Assembly: GCA_938002665.1 (NCBI GenBank)
Contig: CALLAE010000114.1
Coordinates: 1 to 56,948 of the forward strand
Direction of reading: 5' to 3'
DNA: 56,948 nucleotides
Origin: an uncultured Saprospiraceae bacterium
Lineage (GTDB): Bacteria > Bacteroidota > Bacteroidia > Chitinophagales > Saprospiraceae
Positions 18,034-27,855 of the stretch are shown here, piece after piece. The position numbers and the translations under genes were made by a program. Positions within the stretch are counted from its first letter, which is position 1. Every line of letters starts with the position of its first letter. The notes under the pieces are model-generated. The model worked only from the letters and a program-made list of their open reading frames with translations. It made no database searches and was not told where the DNA came from.

Positions 18034-19140
18034 TTAAAGAATTTGAATAAATTTTAGGTTATCTATGTTAGCTTCCATCTTTTGGTTTGAACTAAGTTCA
18101 TTAATAAGATGAAGTTTAACTGTTCGTATTTTTTTGGTATCTGGTGTTGCACCATCTAGATCTGCAAATCTATTGAGAGGAATACTCACTGTCTCCCATC
18201 CTTCCCAGTCAATTGCAATCGTCTCCGTAAAATCATTAATACTGCCTCCTCTTTCTGCTAACACGATAATGAGATGTGTATCTTTCCTTCCATTAGAATT
18301 CAAATCTAATTCTAAGAAAGTATCATTCAAGTCAGAAGATATTTCGAAAACCTCAAAGACAGCAGGATCATTAGAATGGCTTTCCGCTCCCCCTATCCAG
18401 CCATCACTTACATCCGCACCAGATAACTTTAAAAAATTACCTTCTATTGGATCAGGTCCTTGGTTAGTAACAGCTGTCATATTATTTTGCTCTATATTTC
18501 CATAGAACAACCACTTCTCCGTTTCTGCTCTTACACCATTACCATCAAAATCATTCACCAGCAATTCATTAGTGGAGAAAAACAACTCTGGTGTAATAGA
18601 GGAGCCACCGTTGGCTTTTACTCTTATTCTTCCTTTCTGTACACCTGCTGGTACTTCTACAACCAAAGAATCCGGCTGGTGATAAATTATATTGCCTGGT
18701 ATAGAATCAAAAAACAACACTTCTAATGGCTCGAAAAAGTTCTTTCCTAGTATCGTCACTTCACTGCCCACATTAGCTGACTTAGGAAAAAAATTAAAAA
18801 CAGATGGAGCATCTAAGGTCACTCGAAAAGGAAAAGAGGTCTCTCCATGTTCTGACACTATCCTTATCATGTTTTCTCCTATTACAGCATTAGGTGGAAC
18901 TCTAAAAAGCAAGGCTTTGTCAGTACCGAAAGACGGGTTAAAATCAGCAGCAATGCCCTCATCAAAGTCGATGGCTAGTAGGTCATTAAAATCGGAACCC
19001 TCTACTGTGATCAATGTTTCTACTGGACCAAAATCTGGCGTAAAACTCATTACCGTAGGTGCTTCTCCAGAATTACATGACATCATAGAGAAGAACACTG
19101 CGACCAAGGCTAGGAGTATAAAATTATTTTTCTTTATCAT
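18034..19140 (-). CDS. TIG/IPT-domain surface glycan-binding lipoprotein (SusE/F position)
   Basis: This 368-residue lipoprotein has a lipobox ending at Cys22 (FFSMMSC). Two IPT/TIG Ig-like domains follow: about 28-110 ('PTVMSFTPDFGPVETLITVE') and about 111-190 ('PSVFNFFPKSANVGSEVTIL'). The C-terminal domain of about 175 residues starts 'LLVNDFDGNGV' and resembles the glycan-binding domain of surface glycan-binding protein B from xyloglucan-type loci. It is encoded one base after susD, the standard place for such proteins. It should sit on the outer face of the outer membrane and hold xylan chains for the SusCD importer. Ligand is inferred from the locus. Confidence 0.85.
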   Translation of the reverse strand: MIKKNNFILLALVAVFFSMMSCNSGEAPTVMSFTPDFGPVETLITVEGSDFNDLLAIDFDEGIAADFNPSFGTDKALLFRVPPNAVIGENMIRIVSEHGETSFPFRVTLDAPSVFNFFPKSANVGSEVTILGKNFFEPLEVLFFDSIPGNIIYHQPDSLVVEVPAGVQKGRIRVKANGGSSITPELFFSTNELLVNDFDGNGVRAETEKWLFYGNIEQNNMTAVTNQGPDPIEGNFLKLSGADVSDGWIGGAESHSNDPAVFEVFEISSDLNDTFLELDLNSNGRKDTHLIIVLAERGGSINDFTETIAIDWEGWETVSIPLNRFADLDGATPDTKKIRTVKLHLINELSSNQKMEANIDNLKFIQIL

Positions 19141-19141
19141 C

Positions 19142-20614
19142 TTAGTATCCTGGATTTTGAGTCAAGTTAGGATTAATAGCTAGTTCAGCTGCTGGTATCG
19201 GAAAAAGGACATTGAAATCTTGAAATTGCTTTCCATGTAACTGCATAGTCTCCTTTACATCCCCTTTTCTGAGCAAGTCAAACCATCTGTGATTCTCAAA
19301 AGCAAATTCTATACGTCGCTCATCGAAGACCATATCTGTGGTTACATTACCTACCTCTTGGAGTCCTGCCCGTCTCCTTATTTGATTAAAGGATTCCACT
19401 ACATCTGGTGTAATAGAAATATCCCCATTTTTTCTGCAAGAAGCCTCTGCTAGAGTAAGTAGCACATCAGCGTATCTGATGGCATGCTGATTCTGAGGTG
19501 TACTCATAAAACAGACATCAGCTCCTCCTCCTATGACATACTTCTTAATATTAATGAGTCCTCTAGAAGCTCCAGTTGGGGGATAAGTGTAGCCGCCAGA
19601 GCTAGGATTGATCATAGGATAGGCATCTCCTGCGGTCATAATAGAGTGATATTTTCTGAGGTCGTTGTCTTTAAAAATATCTTTCGCTGTTGTGCCTGGG
19701 TTATCTATGTTAGGCGCTGTAGGAATCTGAGAACCCCAGCCATCTGTATTGCCTGTTATCGCTTGGCCCCATGGCGCAAAGAAGGCTTGTAAGGCATTGC
19801 CTGTATTGCCAGGACCACAACCGACATACTGAATCTGCCAGATGGATTCGGCATTATTATCACTGACGTCTCTTAACCAATTATTCTCAAAAGGAACCAG
19901 CTGATATCGATTAGTAGTTATGACTGCTCTACATAATTCCATGCTCTCATCATAATTGCCTATTGTCACGAATACTTTAGCTAGTATAGACCTAGCCGCA
20001 TCACTCGTCACCCTTCCAGCATCAGAAGAAGGTCGCACATCAGGTAGCTCACTCACAGCTAGCTCTAAGTCTTCTATAATGAAGTCGTATACCTCATCCA
20101 CTGAGGCTCTAGATACATTCAGGTCAGCATCATTAGTAGGCACTTCAGTAATTAGTGGCACTCCTCCAAAGATACGTACCAAATCAAAATAACTAAAGGC
20201 TCTCAAAAATCTAGCCTCAGCTAGTATACCAGCTTTCTGGATAGGATCCATTTCTACAGGTGGGACAAAAGTTAAAATCTGATTAGCCAAAACCACCAAC
20301 TTAAAATGTTCCGTCCAGTATTCTAGAACCGGTGCATTATCAGGGCTGGTCGTAAAATTATCTATGGGAGAAAAATCAGGATCATTACCTCCCGTAGTTG
20401 TATTATCAGACGGAATTTCTTCTATCATCCAGGATTTTCCGCGCCAGTTGATTGCTTGTATAGCAGTGTACATCGCCTTTGCAGCTAGATCAGCTTCTTC
20501 ACCTGTAGTATAAAAACTACTTGTGGTCAACTCATCCAGTGGTTCCCTATCCAAAAAGTCTTCACAGCCAAACTGAAAAAAGACCAGAATCAATAAAAGT
20601 ATTTTTTTACTCAT
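19142..20614 (-). CDS. susD: SusD/RagB-family nutrient-binding lipoprotein
   Basis: This 490-residue SusD-like protein has a lipobox ending at Cys17 (QFGC), followed by the family signature 'EDFLDREPLDELT'. A helical TPR-like scaffold follows ('AEARFLRAFSYFDLVRIFGGVPLITE') and then the typical ending 'RRIEFAFENHRWFDLLRKGD' and 'FPIPAAELAINPNLTQNPGY'. SusD proteins form the lid of the SusC outer-membrane transporter and capture oligosaccharides. The gene lies 11 bases after susC and 1 base before the TIG lipoprotein gene. Substrate, presumably xylo-oligosaccharides, is inferred from the neighbouring xylanase and xylose genes. Confidence 0.96.
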   Translation of the reverse strand: MSKKILLLILVFFQFGCEDFLDREPLDELTTSSFYTTGEEADLAAKAMYTAIQAINWRGKSWMIEEIPSDNTTTGGNDPDFSPIDNFTTSPDNAPVLEYWTEHFKLVVLANQILTFVPPVEMDPIQKAGILAEARFLRAFSYFDLVRIFGGVPLITEVPTNDADLNVSRASVDEVYDFIIEDLELAVSELPDVRPSSDAGRVTSDAARSILAKVFVTIGNYDESMELCRAVITTNRYQLVPFENNWLRDVSDNNAESIWQIQYVGCGPGNTGNALQAFFAPWGQAITGNTDGWGSQIPTAPNIDNPGTTAKDIFKDNDLRKYHSIMTAGDAYPMINPSSGGYTYPPTGASRGLINIKKYVIGGGADVCFMSTPQNQHAIRYADVLLTLAEASCRKNGDISITPDVVESFNQIRRRAGLQEVGNVTTDMVFDERRIEFAFENHRWFDLLRKGDVKETMQLHGKQFQDFNVLFPIPAAELAINPNLTQNPGY

Positions 20615-20625
20615 AGTTATTGCTC

Positions 20626-23600
20626 TTAAAAATTGACATTAGCACCTATCGTAAACGAACTAGCAACTGGAAATCTTCCATTATCTACCCCATTGATAAG
20701 TGGGTTCTGATTGAATGAGCCTATATCTGGATCATATCCTGAATACTCCGAGGCAGTAAATAGATTTTGTCCACTTACATATAACCTCAAACTAGAAATA
20801 TTTATTTTTTCCAAGAGACTAGAAGGTAATTTGTAACCCAATGAAAGGTTTTGCAAGCGGATAAAACTTCCATCTTCTATAAACCTGTCCGAGACCCTTC
20901 TGTTTGCATTAGGATCTATTCCTGTGGCTCTGGGTTCTGTACCTTCCTGGTTAGTCGGTTGCCACCTGTTTTGGACATCTACGGACTGATTATGCCAGGC
21001 ACCCGTACCTGCAATATCACGGCGCAAGAGATTATAGACCTCATTACCGAAAACACCTCTAAAGAAAACACTAAAATCAAAATTACCTATGGTGATATCA
21101 TTAATAAGATTAACAGTGAAATCAGGATGTGGACTTCCTATAAAAGTCTGGTCATCATCATTTATTACTCCATCATTATTTAGGTCCTCAAACTGTAGGT
21201 CACCTGCTCTAGTACCTACTTCCTGAAAAGCCGCTTCTGCTATTTCTTCAGCACTATCAAAGATACCTACGACTTTATGACCATAGTACTGCCCTATCGG
21301 CTGTCCCTCTTCTGTACGTGTAATAGGTAATGCCTGTACGACTCCTATTATAAAACCTGTATCTCCTAGATCTACAACTTCATTCCTATTCACGGATAGA
21401 TTAGTAGAAGTCCGCCAATCTATTTTACCTACCATGTTCTGAGTAGTCAGACTAAACTCCACACCTCTATTATTCATCCGTCCTATATTTACAAAAGGAG
21501 GAGACAAGGATCCAGCAGTAGCGGGCAAAATAGATTCTAGTAGCATATCCGTAGATGCTTTGTTATAGAAATCTACAACTAATTCTATTCTATTATCAAA
21601 GAGTCCTAAATCAAGTCCGACATTGGTCTGGACTGAGCTTTCCCATTTAACATCCGGATTGGCAATATTTGCTGCGGTAAAAGCCGTAGTTCTAGAATTA
21701 CCTATTACCACATCCACTGGTTGCAAACGCGATACGAAAGAATATAAGCCTATCTCTTGGTTACCTACTGCCCCATAACCTAAGCGCAGCTTCATATTGT
21801 ATATGGGTTCTATACTCTTAATGAAAGGCTCATTAGATAATCGCCATGCAACAGCTACAGAAGGGAAGTACCCAAATTTATTGTTAGCACCAAACCTGGA
21901 CGAGCCATCCGCTCTAAGCGTTCCTGTAAATAGATACTTCTCGTCTAAGTTATAATTCAGTCTTCCAAAGTATGATAGCAGTGCCCAGTGTCCTGCTCCA
22001 CCTATTACATTTTGGGTAGCTGCATCTCCTAGTATCAGCTCGCTCAAAGTGTTAGTTGGTAGATTTTCTCTTACAGCAAACAACCAATCATATTTTCCCT
22101 CTTGCGCTTCGAAGCCAGCAAGAAAAGTCATTTTGTTTTTATCATTGAACGCCTTATTGAAAGTTAGAAGATGCTTGTTATTCCAATAAGTGTTGGTGCC
22201 TGGATTTCTGACAACCTTAGACTTCTTGCTCTGCGTTCCTCTATCATATGCCGGCTCAAAAACGTTGTGATTAGAAAAAAGTAAGTCTGTAGCAAATTCT
22301 GTACGATACTTTAACCATGGCGTTATATCTACCTCTCCATAAAGGCTACCTAGCAATCTTGTCTTAGAATTGACATCGTTTACTTCTAGAGCATTTGCCA
22401 AAGGATTATCAAAAGTCAAGACGATATTTTCACCTGTAGGAGCGACACCAAAGGTGCCATCTAAGCGTCTATCAGGGACCATGGGTGGTGTGAGTAGAGC
22501 TGTATATATAACACCTTTGTCATTATCATTAAAGACAATATTCTCTTTTGTCCTTGAGGTTAGTAAATTCATTCCTACTCTGAATTTCCCTATCGTTTGG
22601 TCCAAATTTAGCCTTGCACTATATCTTTGGAAACTAGATCCCTGTACAATTCCATCTTTGTTATGTGCACCTAATGAGGCCGCAAATCTTGTCCCATCTG
22701 ATCCACCAGACATAGTGATTTGGTGATTACTCATATTGGCCTCTCTGAAAATAACGTCTTGCCAGTCTGTGCCATCTCCTAACAACTCTATCTGCTCGAA
22801 CTCTTCAATGTCTCCTATAGAAACTTGAGAAACATACTCTGCATAATTTAAGAGATTCATCATAGGTATCTCCCTGTATAAGCGCTGCTGGCCCCAGTAT
22901 GTATCATAGCTCACTTGAGTCTTACCCACTACTCCTTTTTTCGTTGTGATAATAACCACACCATTAGCCGCACGTGAACCATATATTGCAGTAGCAGAAG
23001 CATCTTTTAGTATCTCTATAGATTCTATATCATTGGGATTTATGGTAGTAAGTGCATTGGTGTTTTGGCCTTGGCCATCTCTTAAGTAAGAGGTTCCACC
23101 ATTATCACTACTTATAGGAATACCATCTACCACATATAATGGCTCAGTAGACAGAGTAGAACCAGATCCTCTTATCTTGATAGACATAGAACCTCCTGGT
23201 GCCCCACTATTCTGAGTAATCTGTACACCTGCACTTCTTCCTTGCAGAGCTTGTTCCAGACCAGTGTTAGGCAACTGTTTGAGTTCCTTGACCCCTATGC
23301 TAGATATGGCACCAGTAAGATCACTTTTCTTTTGAGATCCATATCCTACAACAATGACCTCGTCAAGAATGGCAGCGTCCTTGGCCAGTAAGATCGTCAT
23401 AGGACCTGATTGTATGGTGACATTTTGATCCTTGTAACCTATATAACTTATGTCCAGGCTAGAAGACTCTTGTACTGACAGGACAAACTCCCCATTAAAA
23501 TCTGTGATAGTGCCATTAGAGGTTCCAGCTTCTATTACACTAGCTCCTATGAGTGGCTCTTTACTGTCTTGGTCGATGACGACACCTGTTACCTCTATGG

Positions 23601-23697
23601 CTGTAATGGGAGTACTAGATAGGGCCAGATTACAAAATAGAACTGATAGAAATACTACTGTACAAAAGAATATTCTGCAATTGTCCGCTATTATCAT
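20626..23697 (-). CDS. susC: SusC/RagA-family TonB-dependent oligosaccharide transporter
   Basis: This 1023-residue outer-membrane transporter has a signal peptide (about 1-28) and a carboxypeptidase-regulatory-like domain (about 35-108, 'GVVIDQDSKEPLIGASVIEA'). The linker 'LDEVIVVGYGSQKKSDLTGA' precedes the plug domain (about 118-225), which holds 'GRSAGVQITQNSGAPGG' and 'PLYVVDGIPI'. The remainder is a 22-strand beta-barrel ending 'SSFTIGANVNF'. With SusD it would import xylo-oligosaccharides using TonB energy. It is the second gene of the locus, 186 bases after the symporter gene, with its own candidate promoter in that gap. Identity is certain as to family; substrate is inferred. Confidence 0.96.
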   Translation of the reverse strand: MIIADNCRIFFCTVVFLSVLFCNLALSSTPITAIEVTGVVIDQDSKEPLIGASVIEAGTSNGTITDFNGEFVLSVQESSSLDISYIGYKDQNVTIQSGPMTILLAKDAAILDEVIVVGYGSQKKSDLTGAISSIGVKELKQLPNTGLEQALQGRSAGVQITQNSGAPGGSMSIKIRGSGSTLSTEPLYVVDGIPISSDNGGTSYLRDGQGQNTNALTTINPNDIESIEILKDASATAIYGSRAANGVVIITTKKGVVGKTQVSYDTYWGQQRLYREIPMMNLLNYAEYVSQVSIGDIEEFEQIELLGDGTDWQDVIFREANMSNHQITMSGGSDGTRFAASLGAHNKDGIVQGSSFQRYSARLNLDQTIGKFRVGMNLLTSRTKENIVFNDNDKGVIYTALLTPPMVPDRRLDGTFGVAPTGENIVLTFDNPLANALEVNDVNSKTRLLGSLYGEVDITPWLKYRTEFATDLLFSNHNVFEPAYDRGTQSKKSKVVRNPGTNTYWNNKHLLTFNKAFNDKNKMTFLAGFEAQEGKYDWLFAVRENLPTNTLSELILGDAATQNVIGGAGHWALLSYFGRLNYNLDEKYLFTGTLRADGSSRFGANNKFGYFPSVAVAWRLSNEPFIKSIEPIYNMKLRLGYGAVGNQEIGLYSFVSRLQPVDVVIGNSRTTAFTAANIANPDVKWESSVQTNVGLDLGLFDNRIELVVDFYNKASTDMLLESILPATAGSLSPPFVNIGRMNNRGVEFSLTTQNMVGKIDWRTSTNLSVNRNEVVDLGDTGFIIGVVQALPITRTEEGQPIGQYYGHKVVGIFDSAEEIAEAAFQEVGTRAGDLQFEDLNNDGVINDDDQTFIGSPHPDFTVNLINDITIGNFDFSVFFRGVFGNEVYNLLRRDIAGTGAWHNQSVDVQNRWQPTNQEGTEPRATGIDPNANRRVSDRFIEDGSFIRLQNLSLGYKLPSSLLEKINISSLRLYVSGQNLFTASEYSGYDPDIGSFNQNPLINGVDNGRFPVASSFTIGANVNF

Positions 23698-23775
23698 GAC
23701 CTATGGCTAATGAATATAATTCTGACACCTGAGAGATTAAGGAATTATATTCTGTAAGTAAAAATATATTGAGAA

Positions 23776-23804
23776 CAAAATAAGGCCTTCTAAAAACTCC
23801 GCAA
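23776..23804 (-). promoter_or_regulatory. Candidate promoter of susC
   Basis: On the minus strand TTG (23804-23802), 18 bases, then TTATTTTG (23783-23776) is one mismatch and one base short of the Bacteroidota pattern. It lies 79 bases before the susC start in a 186-base gene-free gap, leaving room for a leader. Without it, susC would depend on read-through from the symporter gene. Confidence 0.3.
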
Positions 23805-23883
23805 GAAGTATTTTGATTAAAAAAACCCGACAAATACACTTCGTCACAACTACGTCATCACGTCATATGCACTTCAATGCCCT

Positions 23884-25497
23884 TTAGCCAGTAAAATAGA
23901 CCATCACACCTATCACAGCAAGGATCAGGAACAATGAGGCAACAATATCTATGATATTATAACTGTTCTTAGCAGATGCCTTTTGTTCTGGAGTCAGGGT
24001 TGCAAAGGTAAGTCCAGCTATAGAGGCCTCAGTAGGTGCTGTTGTCATCAAACTGACAATAACCCCAACAATCACATATAATAGGAATAACCAAATGGCT
24101 AAATGCGCAAAATTGATACTTGCAAACTGAGCCATCATGCCAGAACCCTCACCTCCTGTTGTCAACTCTGCAGTAATCCTAACAGCTGCTAATACCACTC
24201 CTAGTAAGAGTACAGAAATAGCGCCTTGCGATGTCATTCTCTTCCAAAGAATTCCCATCAGGAATACAGCAGTAATCGGTGGAGCAATGTAAGCCTGAAC
24301 ACTTTGTAGATATTGATATAAAGTACCTTTAGATAGAGCCTCTAAAAATGGCACCCACAAAAAGCCTACTATCATAACGCCTACTGTAGCTAACTTCCCG
24401 ATTCTCAAAAGTTTCTTTTCCGAAGACTCTGGGTAAAGTTTTTTAAATATATCAACTGTGAAAATTGTAGAACTAGAATTAAAGACAGAAGCCAGTGAAC
24501 TCATCAGCGCAGCCATCAGACCTGCTGCTACCAGACCTCTCAGTCCTGCAGGCAATAGGTAAGTAACAAGAGCTGGAAAAACCTCATCACTTTTTTCATA
24601 TGTAAGAACGCCTTGTTGTTTTAATACAAAGGCAATGATTCCAGGAACCAAGAAAATAAAGATCGGTAATATCTTAAGGTAGGCACCAAAGATGGCACCC
24701 CTTCTACCTACTTGTATATTAGCAGCTGACAATGTTCTCTGTACTATATACTGATCAGTACACCAGTACCAGATACCGACAATCGTTCCACCTATAACCA
24801 TTCCTGTCCAAGGAAAATCCGGATCTGATGGTGGCCTCCACATATTAAAGTGACTGGAGCCCGCTGCCATTTTTAACTCTGTCCATCCTCCTACTGCATT
24901 CAATCCGAGTATGGTAATGATAAATGCACCAATGATCAAAATAACAGTCTGGATAGCCTCTGTATACACAACCGCTTTCATACCACCTAAGATAGTGTAT
25001 ATGCCCGTGACCAGCACAGTGAGCAAAGCACTGGTCGTAAAATCCAAGTTGAGAAGATTAGAAATAACTATTCCTCCAGCATATATTGTTACTGAAACTT
25101 TAGTTAGAATATAACCCAGTATGGAAAAAATAGACAAGAACCATCTGGATCTAGAATCAAATCTTTTTTCTAAAAACTCTGGCATCGTATAGACCCCACT
25201 ACGCATATAGAATGGCAAAAATAGCCAACCGAGTAGCAAGACTATCCAAGCATGCAACTCATAATGGGCTAAAGGCATATTGCCTGCTGCACCAGTTCCT
25301 GCAAGACCTACCACATGCTCAGAACCTATATTAGATGCGAAGATAGAAGCACCTATCACAAACCAACCCATATTTCGACCTGCTAAAAAATAGTCTTCTG
25401 TGTTCTTGGATTTTTGGCTAATGACCCAATAAGCGACGCCTAATAGAACTGCAAAATAAGCGACTAATACTACCCAGTCTAAAGTCTCGAATGCCAT
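23884..25497 (-). CDS. Sodium:solute symporter (SSS/SGLT family), probable xylose importer
   Basis: This 537-residue inner-membrane protein of the SSS family has about 13-14 hydrophobic helices. The N-terminal signature 'NTEDYFLAGRNMGWFVIGAS' followed by 'NIGSEHVVGLAG' is typical of SGLT-type sugar symporters. 'GLRGLVAAGLMAALMSSLAS' is the conserved sodium-site helix. It is the first gene of the xylan locus on the minus strand, divergent from the gene at 25684. Position implies sodium-driven uptake of xylose or short xylo-oligosaccharides into the cytoplasm. Related transporters carry glucose, galactose or other solutes, so substrate is inferred. Confidence 0.9.
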   Translation of the reverse strand: MAFETLDWVVLVAYFAVLLGVAYWVISQKSKNTEDYFLAGRNMGWFVIGASIFASNIGSEHVVGLAGTGAAGNMPLAHYELHAWIVLLLGWLFLPFYMRSGVYTMPEFLEKRFDSRSRWFLSIFSILGYILTKVSVTIYAGGIVISNLLNLDFTTSALLTVLVTGIYTILGGMKAVVYTEAIQTVILIIGAFIITILGLNAVGGWTELKMAAGSSHFNMWRPPSDPDFPWTGMVIGGTIVGIWYWCTDQYIVQRTLSAANIQVGRRGAIFGAYLKILPIFIFLVPGIIAFVLKQQGVLTYEKSDEVFPALVTYLLPAGLRGLVAAGLMAALMSSLASVFNSSSTIFTVDIFKKLYPESSEKKLLRIGKLATVGVMIVGFLWVPFLEALSKGTLYQYLQSVQAYIAPPITAVFLMGILWKRMTSQGAISVLLLGVVLAAVRITAELTTGGEGSGMMAQFASINFAHLAIWLFLLYVIVGVIVSLMTTAPTEASIAGLTFATLTPEQKASAKNSYNIIDIVASLFLILAVIGVMVYFTG

Positions 25498-25564
25498 ATT
25501 AGTTAGTTGGTTCTGAAAGAATAAAATCCAATCAGAGGATTGTTAGATTAAAAAAGATAATGGG

Positions 25565-25592
25565 CAAATTATGGATTCTCTCATTAAATCAA
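25565..25592 (-). promoter_or_regulatory. Weak candidate promoter of the symporter gene
   Basis: On the minus strand TTG (25592-25590), 17 bases, then ATAATTTG (25572-25565) approximates the Bacteroidota pattern with a short spacer. It is 67 bases before the symporter start, within the divergent 186-base gap. No strong operator is seen. Confidence 0.22.
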
Positions 25593-25683
25593 AGACAATT
25601 ACACTTATTAATTTCAACTCCAGATGTTGAAAGCTAAAAAACACATTGGGGGTAAATAATAATTAATTTGGGGCTCTTTAAGA

Positions 25684-26370
25684 ATGAGAGTCGACTTCAA
25701 ATATCTGATAACAATCACAATTACTCTGTGTTTTTGTATCTCAAAGCAAGCATTGTCTCAAGACACCATCTACCTCCAGAACCCTTCTTTTGAAGCTTAC
25801 CATTACAATGGCTTTTATCAAAGATTAGATATTTGGAGAGATCTAGTAGTGGTTCCTAACTCCCCTCCCACCATCCATGGGTCAGAAGGTATCATGTATA
25901 AGGTGACTCATGAGGCTAGTGACAAAAAACATTTTGTGGGAATGGTGACTAGATATGACAGTACCTGGGAAGGCATAACTCAACTACTGGATACACCACT
26001 AAAAAAAGACTTTACTTATTCCTTCGAAATAGACCTCTGTACTTCTTTAGAAATGAAGAGTGCCACCCGAAGAACAACAGATGAGGCAAATATCTCAAAG
26101 TCAAGTTCCATTGTTTTGGAAGATTTTCATCACGGGGCTATTATCCGCTTACAAGGATCACATTCCCGGAATGGCGCTAATGAGGTTCTTTATAAAAGCA
26201 TAAGGATAGAACACGAAGATTGGAGGCGGTACTCTTTTGAATTTACGTCACAAGGGGATTATGATATATTTATAATAGAGGTTTTCTATGATATGGAAAG
26301 AGCAGGACTGCAATTCCTGAATGCAAATATCCTTTTAGATAATTGCGGACCCATCATACAGCAACATTAA
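25684..26370 (+). CDS. Secreted hypothetical protein, carbohydrate-binding-like beta-sandwich
   Basis: This 228-residue protein has a signal peptide (about 1-25, 'CFCISKQALSQD'). The mature part begins 'YLQNPSFEAY', the usual opening of CBM/galactose-binding-like beta-sandwich domains in Bacteroidota envelope proteins, and continues with 'GITQLLDTPLKKDFTYSFEI' and 'EDWRRYSFEFTSQGDYDIFI'. The close 'LLDNCGPI' matches the 'DNVS' end of such domains. It is a single domain with no T9SS tail or OmpA domain, although relatives are often fused to one. It is convergent with the next gene, 7 bases away. Function is unknown. Confidence 0.65.
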   Translation: MRVDFKYLITITITLCFCISKQALSQDTIYLQNPSFEAYHYNGFYQRLDIWRDLVVVPNSPPTIHGSEGIMYKVTHEASDKKHFVGMVTRYDSTWEGITQLLDTPLKKDFTYSFEIDLCTSLEMKSATRRTTDEANISKSSSIVLEDFHHGAIIRLQGSHSRNGANEVLYKSIRIEHEDWRRYSFEFTSQGDYDIFIIEVFYDMERAGLQFLNANILLDNCGPIIQQH

Positions 26371-26377
26371 CTAGATA

Positions 26378-26890
26378 CTACCTATACAATTCCTTATAGC
26401 CGACGTAAGCGGCTGCAGTCCCTTCTATGTATATCTGTCCTGCCTTGGCTGATAAGGGTTTCAGTTTTCTAGCAGGGGTGCCTGCATAGATATGGCCAGA
26501 CTCGATTTTCGTACCAGATGTCACGACGGCTCCTGCAGCTATGATGGTATTAGAGGGAACTATGACATCATCCAGGACGATAGCGCCCATCCCTATAAGT
26601 ACATTTTCTTCTATCTGGCAGCCATGGATAATAGCTCTGTGTCCGACACTTACTTTATCTCCTAAAATAGTATCGCCTCTCCCATTGGTTCCATGGACCA
26701 TAGTGAGGTCTTGAATATTGACTTGGTTTCCTATTCTTATCTTATTGACATCGCCTCTTATCACCACACCATACCAGATACTACAGTCCTCTCCTATCTC
26801 TATATCTCCTGTCAAGACCACATCATCTGCCACCCACGAGGAAGGATGGATGACCGGAGTCTTTCCGTTTACAGTAATAATTTTGGGCAT
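26378..26890 (-). CDS. Gamma-carbonic anhydrase-like hexapeptide-repeat protein
   Basis: This 170-residue protein forms a left-handed beta-helix of hexapeptide repeats. The three histidines expected to bind the metal in gamma-class carbonic anhydrases are present: His66 ('TMVHGTNG'), His84 and His89 ('VGHRAIIHG'). Length is normal for the YrdA/PaaY/CaiE-like group, and 'GVVIRGDVNKIRIGNQVNIQ' is diagnostic of it. It may hydrate carbon dioxide, but many members have no shown activity. Transcribed after the TraB-like gene with 5 bases between them. Confidence 0.88.
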   Translation of the reverse strand: MPKIITVNGKTPVIHPSSWVADDVVLTGDIEIGEDCSIWYGVVIRGDVNKIRIGNQVNIQDLTMVHGTNGRGDTILGDKVSVGHRAIIHGCQIEENVLIGMGAIVLDDVIVPSNTIIAAGAVVTSGTKIESGHIYAGTPARKLKPLSAKAGQIYIEGTAAAYVGYKELYR

Positions 26891-26895
26891 GCCGA

Positions 26896-27855
26896 CTAGT
26901 TCTTTTTGTGGCTGAGCGGCGTCAGCTTATAGCCCTCATTTTTGAGTAGATCTATGACTCCATTTTTACCACCTAGATGACCGGCACCGACTGCAAAGAA
27001 AACTTGATTAGCAGCCATCTGCTTAGCCATTACAGGAATCCAGTTCTTGTTTCTTTTGTAAAGTAAGACATCTTCATAGCCTTCTATCCCTTGCTCTTCT
27101 TCACTCATGAAGGTGACCATCTTGGTGATATTTTGGTTCTTATACATGTCTATCATTTCTTTGAAGGCATCATCTTCTGTGTCTCCACCTTTGATGGTTT
27201 CTATGAGCATTTCTGCTTGTGCCTCATAAGGGATAGAATCGAATACTGACATCTGAAACTCGATCGTCTCCAGACCATTGACTTCTTTTTTAGCACCCTG
27301 AGCGAGGCTGAAAAATTCCATCTCATATGATTTGATTCCAGAATCACCTCCTAGACCTTTACCAAATTCTATATCTCCACTAGCAAACACCGTCAAGAAC
27401 ATCGGCTTCAGTCTTTCCATCAGCATCATCGGTATACCCATCTTCTCTAGATGATCTTTTACAAAATTGTAGTCCTCTTCAGAATAGAGATCTTTTAGTG
27501 TTTTACCATCTGCCATAAATGCCTTGGACATAATACCCATCATGGCACCCATATCAGACATATCATCCATATCTATCTCGAATGTTATAGATTCAGCATC
27601 TTCAAAAGCTGCCAACGTACCTTCAGGCCAAAAGAAACTTTCTTCCTCTATCATATGGATAGTACCATATAAGTACGAGGGTTCCGCCAGGCCCTTACCT
27701 TCTATTTTCCATAACAGCGCATTCTCCAGTGAGTAGTCCTTGACTTTAGGTACTGTAGTAGAACTAGCATCTTTAGTCGCTTTGCAGCTAAAGATGAAAA
27801 CAGCTACAAAAAGCAGTAGTCCGAGTTTAGAAAGTTGATAAGTATTATTTCTCAT
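26896..27855 (-). CDS. TraB/GumN-family lipoprotein
   Basis: This 319-residue protein has a lipobox at Cys24 (VFIFSC). The TraB/GumN fold follows: 'LLWKIEGKGLAEPSYLYGTI' then 'HM' with the conserved Gly-x-x-His, 'FEIDMDDM', 'GKTLKDLYSEEDY' and the closing 'FFAVGAGHLGGKNGVIDLLK'. Relatives (Tiki/TraB) are suspected metalloproteases; no substrate can be named here. It is probably anchored to the envelope. The start overlaps the methyltransferase stop as TAATG, so the genes are translationally coupled. Confidence 0.87.
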   Translation of the reverse strand: MRNNTYQLSKLGLLLFVAVFIFSCKATKDASSTTVPKVKDYSLENALLWKIEGKGLAEPSYLYGTIHMIEEESFFWPEGTLAAFEDAESITFEIDMDDMSDMGAMMGIMSKAFMADGKTLKDLYSEEDYNFVKDHLEKMGIPMMLMERLKPMFLTVFASGDIEFGKGLGGDSGIKSYEMEFFSLAQGAKKEVNGLETIEFQMSVFDSIPYEAQAEMLIETIKGGDTEDDAFKEMIDMYKNQNITKMVTFMSEEEQGIEGYEDVLLYKRNKNWIPVMAKQMAANQVFFAVGAGHLGGKNGVIDLLKNEGYKLTPLSHKKN

